This document shows, piece by piece, positions 5,002 to 6,993 of a stretch of DNA of 6,993 nucleotides. Positions within the stretch are counted from its first letter, which is position 1. Each line of letters begins with the position of its first letter. A program made the position numbers and the translations under genes. Location of the stretch: NCBI GenBank assembly GCA_934474025.1, contig CAKSMF010000015.1, forward strand, positions 1 through 6,993, written 5' to 3'. Source of the DNA: an uncultured Ruminococcus sp. GTDB lineage: Bacteria; Bacillota; Clostridia; Oscillospirales; Ruminococcaceae. The notes below the pieces were generated by a model. It saw nothing but the letters and a program-made list of their open reading frames with translations, was not told the origin of the DNA and searched no databases.

Positions 5002-5150
5002 TCGGCAGAACTATGTTAGCAAATGCTTTAGCTGATAAATAAACTACTTCTGTTCCTCTGGAAATGTTTATTTATAATCTTTGGTTGCCTTATGCTAAAG
5101 TAAATTCTAAAATTCCTATAAAAGTTCGTCAAAGAATCAAGTTCTGCCGA
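5002..5150 (-). ncRNA. nested inverted-repeat structure in the operon leader (structured RNA or folded ssDNA)
   Basis: Four sets of complementary arms are nested. The outer arms TCGGCAGAACT (5002-5012) and AGTTCTGCCGA (5140-5150) are perfect over 11 bp. Inside are CTTTAGC (5026-5032) with GCTAAAG (5094-5100), then ATAAATAAAC (5035-5044) with GTTTATTTAT (5066-5075), and a small TTCC/GGAA hairpin at 5053-5063. A transcript from the minus-strand promoter would include all of it just before the first gene. It could be a 5' leader RNA element, a packaging or integration site folded in the viral strand, or a small non-autonomous insertion. The class is not recognised. Confidence 0.55.
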
Positions 5151-5165
5151 CTATGGAAAATAAAA

Positions 5166-5189
5166 TAATCAATCAAATGTAATTGATTA
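5166..5189. promoter_or_regulatory. operator-like palindrome
   Basis: TAATCAAT (5166-5173) and ATTGATTA (5182-5189) form a perfect 8-bp inverted repeat with an 8-bp spacer. It lies at the predicted start point of the minus-strand promoter and shares the TCAATCA half-site with the next palindrome. It is a likely binding site for the XRE protein encoded alongside. Confidence 0.55.
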
Positions 5190-5195
5190 CTTATT

Positions 5196-5223
5196 ATTAT
5201 ACTTATATATGATTGATTGTCAA
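5196..5223 (-). promoter_or_regulatory. consensus promoter for the membrane/virion operon
   Basis: On the minus strand a perfect -35 TTGACA (5223-5218) and a perfect -10 TATAAT (5201-5196) are separated by 16 bp, with transcription expected to start near 5189. It points into the structured leader and the genes from 4970 leftward. A TCAATCA half-site lies inside the spacer, so a bound repressor would block the promoter. Confidence 0.85.
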
Positions 5224-5238
5224 GTACTTTTCAATCAT
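5209..5238. promoter_or_regulatory. operator-like palindrome between divergent promoters
   Basis: ATGATTGA (5209-5216) and TCAATCAT (5231-5238) form a perfect 8-bp inverted repeat with a 14-bp spacer. The left half lies in the spacer of the minus-strand promoter and the right half just upstream of the plus-strand -10, so a bound protein could affect both promoters. Confidence 0.55.
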
Positions 5239-5241
5239 TTG

Positions 5242-5250
5242 TGATATAAT
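5242..5250 (+). promoter_or_regulatory. extended -10 promoter of the XRE gene
   Basis: TGATATAAT is a perfect extended -10 (TGnTATAAT). No good -35 is present at standard spacing, which is usual for extended -10 promoters. Transcription would start near 5257, and GGAG at 5271-5274 lies 9 nt before the XRE start codon. Confidence 0.7.
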
Positions 5251-5283
5251 TGGAAAAAATGACAAAAAAAGGAGTGAATATTC

Positions 5284-5697
5284 ATGACAATTTACCAAAG
5301 ATTAAAAGATTTGAGAGAAGATGCAGAAATGAATCAAGAACAAGTCGGGAAAATAATTAAAACCACAGGGAACTATTACGGAGATTACGAAAAAGGAAAA
5401 AGAGATATACCAACTCAAAGAATGATAATACTAGCAAAATATTATCATGTAAGCATGGATTATATAACAGGACTTACGAATGACAAAGGCGGGCTACATA
5501 AAATAACCGAAGAAGAAAGAAAAATCTTAGATTTATACAATAACCTATCTGAAAGAAGAAAAGGTAAAATCGAACTATACCTTGAACAACTTAACCGACA
5601 GCAAGCAAAAGAGGAACAGAACATACAAATAATAGAAAACGTAGGAAATAACAGCCCACAAGCGAATATAAATATTTCAAACGTCAACAAAAAATAA
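5284..5697 (+). CDS. XRE-family helix-turn-helix repressor
   Basis: This 137-residue protein has an N-terminal Cro/C1-type helix-turn-helix domain (about residues 5-62): an RLKDLRED first helix, NQEQVGKII as helix 2, a turn and recognition region around TTGNYYGDYEKGKRDIP, then LAKYYHVSMDYITGLT, the usual end of such domains. A linking helix (75-108) is probably for dimerisation, and the C-terminus is a polar, asparagine-rich tail (VGNNSPQANINI) as in some phage regulators; there is no LexA-type protease domain. GGAG lies 9 nt before the ATG. It is divergent from the virion operon, with palindromic half-sites in both promoters, so it is the likely lysogeny or maintenance repressor. How induction occurs is not shown. 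Confidence 0.9.
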   Translation: MTIYQRLKDLREDAEMNQEQVGKIIKTTGNYYGDYEKGKRDIPTQRMIILAKYYHVSMDYITGLTNDKGGLHKITEEERKILDLYNNLSERRKGKIELYLEQLNRQQAKEEQNIQIIENVGNNSPQANINISNVNKK

Positions 5698-5711
5698 GAA
5701 AGGCAAAAATT

Positions 5712-5996
5712 ATGCAGACATTATTAGCGTACTCCATTGCAATAACAATATTTCAAAAAATATGTTCAATTGTCGGATTAATTTGTATAATAAAAATATT
5801 TATTAAATCTATTTACCGCATAATAGAACACATAACAAATAAAAAAAGACCAAAACAATATACTCAAAAATCAATAAAATTTGATTCTGAATTAACAGAA
5901 AAAATAAAAGAGTTATCGCAAGAATCAGAAAGAGGTTTTAACAGCCAAGTAAAATATATGCTAAAGAAATATATCGAAATGACAGAAAACAAGTAA
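5712..5996 (+). CDS. membrane-segment plus ribbon-helix-helix protein
   Basis: This 94-residue protein joins two unlike parts. Residues 4-36 are strongly hydrophobic (one membrane segment), followed by a basic link (NKKRPKQYTQK). Residues 52-91 resemble an Arc/MetJ-type ribbon-helix-helix domain: a short strand KSIKFDSE, a first helix LTEKIKELSQESE, the turn GFN, and a second helix SQVKYMLKKYIEM. AAAGG lies 8 nt before the ATG at 5712, and no internal start with a ribosome binding site would yield the domain alone, so the membrane part belongs to the product. It lies 14 nt after the XRE gene in one operon. A membrane-tethered DNA-binding protein could act in regulation, partitioning, or docking of phage DNA at the membrane; the role is unknown. 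Confidence 0.75.
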   Translation: MQTLLAYSIAITIFQKICSIVGLICIIKIFIKSIYRIIEHITNKKRPKQYTQKSIKFDSELTEKIKELSQESERGFNSQVKYMLKKYIEMTENK

Positions 5997-6006
5997 ATAT
6001 AAAAAA

Positions 6007-6045
6007 ACAATTCTGCCACCTTTTGAGGTGGCAGAACTGTTTTTT
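6007..6045. terminator. two-way intrinsic terminator
   Basis: TTCTGCCACC (6011-6020) pairs perfectly with GGTGGCAGAA (6027-6036) around a TTTTGA loop, and the stem extends to 6007-6040 with one mismatch. TTTTTT follows at 6040-6045 and an A-run precedes it at 6001-6007, so it would stop transcripts from both sides: the XRE/RHH operon and the small genes to the right. Confidence 0.9.
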
Positions 6046-6077
6046 GAATCCGGAAGAAGTCATGAACCCAGAGTATA

Positions 6078-6100
6078 ACATTGGCGTAACACGCCAATGT
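6078..6100. repeat. perfect 10-bp hairpin, not a terminator
   Basis: ACATTGGCGT (6078-6087) and ACGCCAATGT (6091-6100) pair perfectly around a 3-nt loop. No T-run follows on either strand, and a terminator already lies 38 bp to the left. It may be an operator, an mRNA 3'-end stabiliser for the small genes, or a DNA hairpin for replication or integration. Confidence 0.7.
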
Positions 6101-6127
6101 AATTGCTTGGAAAAGGTAATTTCATTT

Positions 6128-6397
6128 TCACCTGATTTTTATTTCAGAGTTGCTAATAAAGGAATCTGAAAAGCCACGCTCCTTGAGATATGCTCTGCGT
6201 GCTGACTCTCTCTGCTCTGACGTGGTTGCCGTCTTGTAATCCGTAAACAATGCTCTGTTGGTAATCTTCTGCATTTTGTCTTCTATCTGACATCTGATGT
6301 TGTCTGCTAATGCTCCTTCTGGACGTTCTGATTCAGAGTCAGGGTAAAAATATTCTATTAGTTCAGCCATAAGTTCTACGGGTATTTGTATGTTCAT
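6128..6397 (-). CDS. small hypothetical protein, helical
   Basis: This 89-residue soluble protein is not assigned a function. It starts MNIQIPVELMAELIEYF, continues with an acidic helix-rich stretch, and has a charged second half (YKTATTSEQRESARRAYLKERGF). The pattern resembles a small-protein type I associate with mobile elements of gut Clostridia, but this is recollection and not a search. GGAGG lies 9 nt before the ATG, so the gene is well translated. It is the last of three small genes pointing left, with the hairpins at 6007-6100 behind it. No catalytic motif, cysteine cluster or membrane segment is visible. Confidence 0.75.
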   Translation of the reverse strand: MNIQIPVELMAELIEYFYPDSESERPEGALADNIRCQIEDKMQKITNRALFTDYKTATTSEQRESARRAYLKERGFSDSFISNSEIKIR

Positions 6398-6475
6398 TTT
6401 TTAAAACCTCCAATCAAAAAGGAATAAACGACTTATTAAGCCAATCACTTGCAAGACGACGTTCTGCAATAATTA

Positions 6476-6670
6476 TCAATTTTCAATATTTTTCTGTTCT
6501 TCATAAAAATCACCAATGCTTTTACGGCTTATAAAGTCCTCACAGCATACAGTAAACCCGCACAAGATTTTTTTAAGTTGATTGCACTCCATGCGATATG
6601 GAGCATTTACAGCACACTTTTCATAATAGATGCACTCACAGCAATGTTTACACTTTTCATATTGTTTCAT
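6476..6670 (-). CDS. cysteine-rich small protein, probable metal-binding
   Basis: This 64-residue protein has nine cysteines, at residues 7, 10, 11, 13, 19, 29, 37, 42 and 43. The opening CKHCCEC cluster, followed by further spaced cysteines and basic residues, suggests zinc or iron-sulfur binding, with the tail acidic and helical. There is no signal peptide, so the protein is probably cytoplasmic with reduced cysteines. AAAGG lies about 9 nt before the ATG at 6670. It is the middle gene of the three small minus-strand genes and follows another cysteine-rich gene by 23 bp. Such proteins in mobile elements can be small zinc-finger regulators, but the function here is unknown. Confidence 0.7.
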   Translation of the reverse strand: MKQYEKCKHCCECIYYEKCAVNAPYRMECNQLKKILCGFTVCCEDFISRKSIGDFYEEQKNIEN

Positions 6671-6693
6671 AATATCATACCTTTCATATTTTC

Positions 6694-6885
6694 TTATAGG
6701 AACTCTCTAAGTTCTTGTTCTGTCGGTTCAGTATCTTCAAGTCCAAAGATACAACCAGTTTCAAAAAAGCAACCTTCTAAGTCCCTCGTGGTTTCGACAT
6801 CTTCCGGATAAATTACATATCCATATTTGCAACCCTGACAATACTTAACCACAGGGTCTATACAACGTTCAGGCACATTGCACAT
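6694..6885 (-). CDS. cysteine-containing small protein, probable metal-binding
   Basis: This 63-residue protein has six cysteines, at residues 2, 8, 16, 19, 39 and 45, including a CQGC knuckle, and an acidic C-terminal tail (DTEPTEQELREFL). The ATG at 6885 is chosen because AAGGAGG lies 7 nt upstream; the longer frame to 6903 would start on the far side of that site. It is the first of three small genes and has a perfect -10 box about 37 bp upstream. It may bind zinc. I do not recognise the family, and no catalytic residues are evident. Together with the next gene, it suggests a pair of small metal-binding accessory proteins. Confidence 0.75.
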   Translation of the reverse strand: MCNVPERCIDPVVKYCQGCKYGYVIYPEDVETTRDLEGCFFETGCIFGLEDTEPTEQELREFL

Positions 6886-6921
6886 AATATAACCTCCTTT
6901 CATAACCTCAAAAAATCTCTA

Positions 6922-6927
6922 ATTATA
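6922..6927 (-). promoter_or_regulatory. -10 box upstream of the small cysteine-rich genes
   Basis: TATAAT on the minus strand matches the -10 consensus exactly and lies about 37 bp before the start at 6885. The -35 at 17 bp spacing (TTTTAT) is poor. Beyond it, 6928-6993 holds nothing else I can support. Confidence 0.4.
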
Positions 6928-6993
6928 GACATTATCACCACCTTATAAAATCGAAATAAAACAACTAAATACCATACATTTGGTGCAATAAGT

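Larger units (their letters stand above)
4971..5283. other. non-coding control region with leader structure and divergent promoters
   Basis: No gene is credible in this stretch. From left to right it holds the end of the leader of the minus-strand operon, a nested inverted-repeat element (5002-5150), an operator-like palindrome (5166-5189), a minus-strand promoter (5196-5223), a second palindrome (5209-5238) and the extended -10 promoter and ribosome binding site of the XRE gene (5242-5274). Confidence 0.75.

Noticed and set aside
1..6914. ACCTCAAAAA repeated at 1-10 and 6905-6914, as attachment-site or circular-end repeats
   Set aside because: Only 10 bp of low-complexity sequence with no flanking identity; not enough to call integration ends.
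1..6993. CRISPR array or tRNA/rRNA genes
   Set aside because: No regularly spaced repeat-spacer pattern and no conserved RNA gene signature seen on either strand.

Overview
The window is AT-rich DNA carrying most of a filamentous phage (inovirus) genome, probably a temperate or prophage-like element of a Gram-positive, low-GC host (Firmicutes, most likely a clostridial species). The Gram-positive assignment rests on strong AGGAGG-type ribosome binding sites, a TTG start, TGA used as an ordinary stop, no outer-membrane secretin gene, and a Zot-type assembly ATPase whose membrane segment is N-terminal. Host identity is inference. The inovirus assignment is much firmer because it rests on both motifs and gene order.

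Layout. (1) Positions 1-313 are non-coding and look like an origin: two tandem clusters of DnaA-box-like 9-mers (15-32 and 117-143), a perfect 12-bp hairpin between them (43-76), a very AT-rich stretch (144-260), and a second perfect 12-bp hairpin (292-326) at the end of the last phage gene. (2) Positions 314-4274 on the minus strand hold a compact block, read right to left: a gene V-like ssDNA-binding protein, a gene VII-like and a gene IX-like small membrane protein that overlap out of frame, a 60-residue major coat protein, a hairpin, a 622-residue adsorption/minor coat protein, a gene VI-like cap protein, and a Zot/pI ATPase. This is the order V-VII-IX-VIII-III-VI-I of coliphage M13. (3) Positions 4406-4970 carry two small membrane proteins of unknown role at the head of the operon. 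(4) Positions 4971-5283 are a control region: divergent promoters, operator-like palindromes and a large nested inverted-repeat structure in the leader of the structural operon. (5) Positions 5284-5996 on the plus strand hold an XRE repressor and a membrane segment plus ribbon-helix-helix protein, closed by a strong two-way terminator. (6) Positions 6128-6885 on the minus strand hold three small proteins, two of them rich in cysteine, expressed from a promoter near the right edge.

How it works together (inference): the XRE protein would hold down the minus-strand promoter at 5196-5223, which matches both consensus hexamers and drives the membrane proteins and virion genes, while controlling its own divergent promoter. 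When the switch opens, ssDNA coated by the gene V-like protein is handed to the membrane ATPase and extruded as a filament of major coat, capped by the VII/IX pair at one end and the III/VI pair at the other. No replication initiator is recognisable in the window; it may lie just outside, or replication may rely on the host DnaA-like sites.
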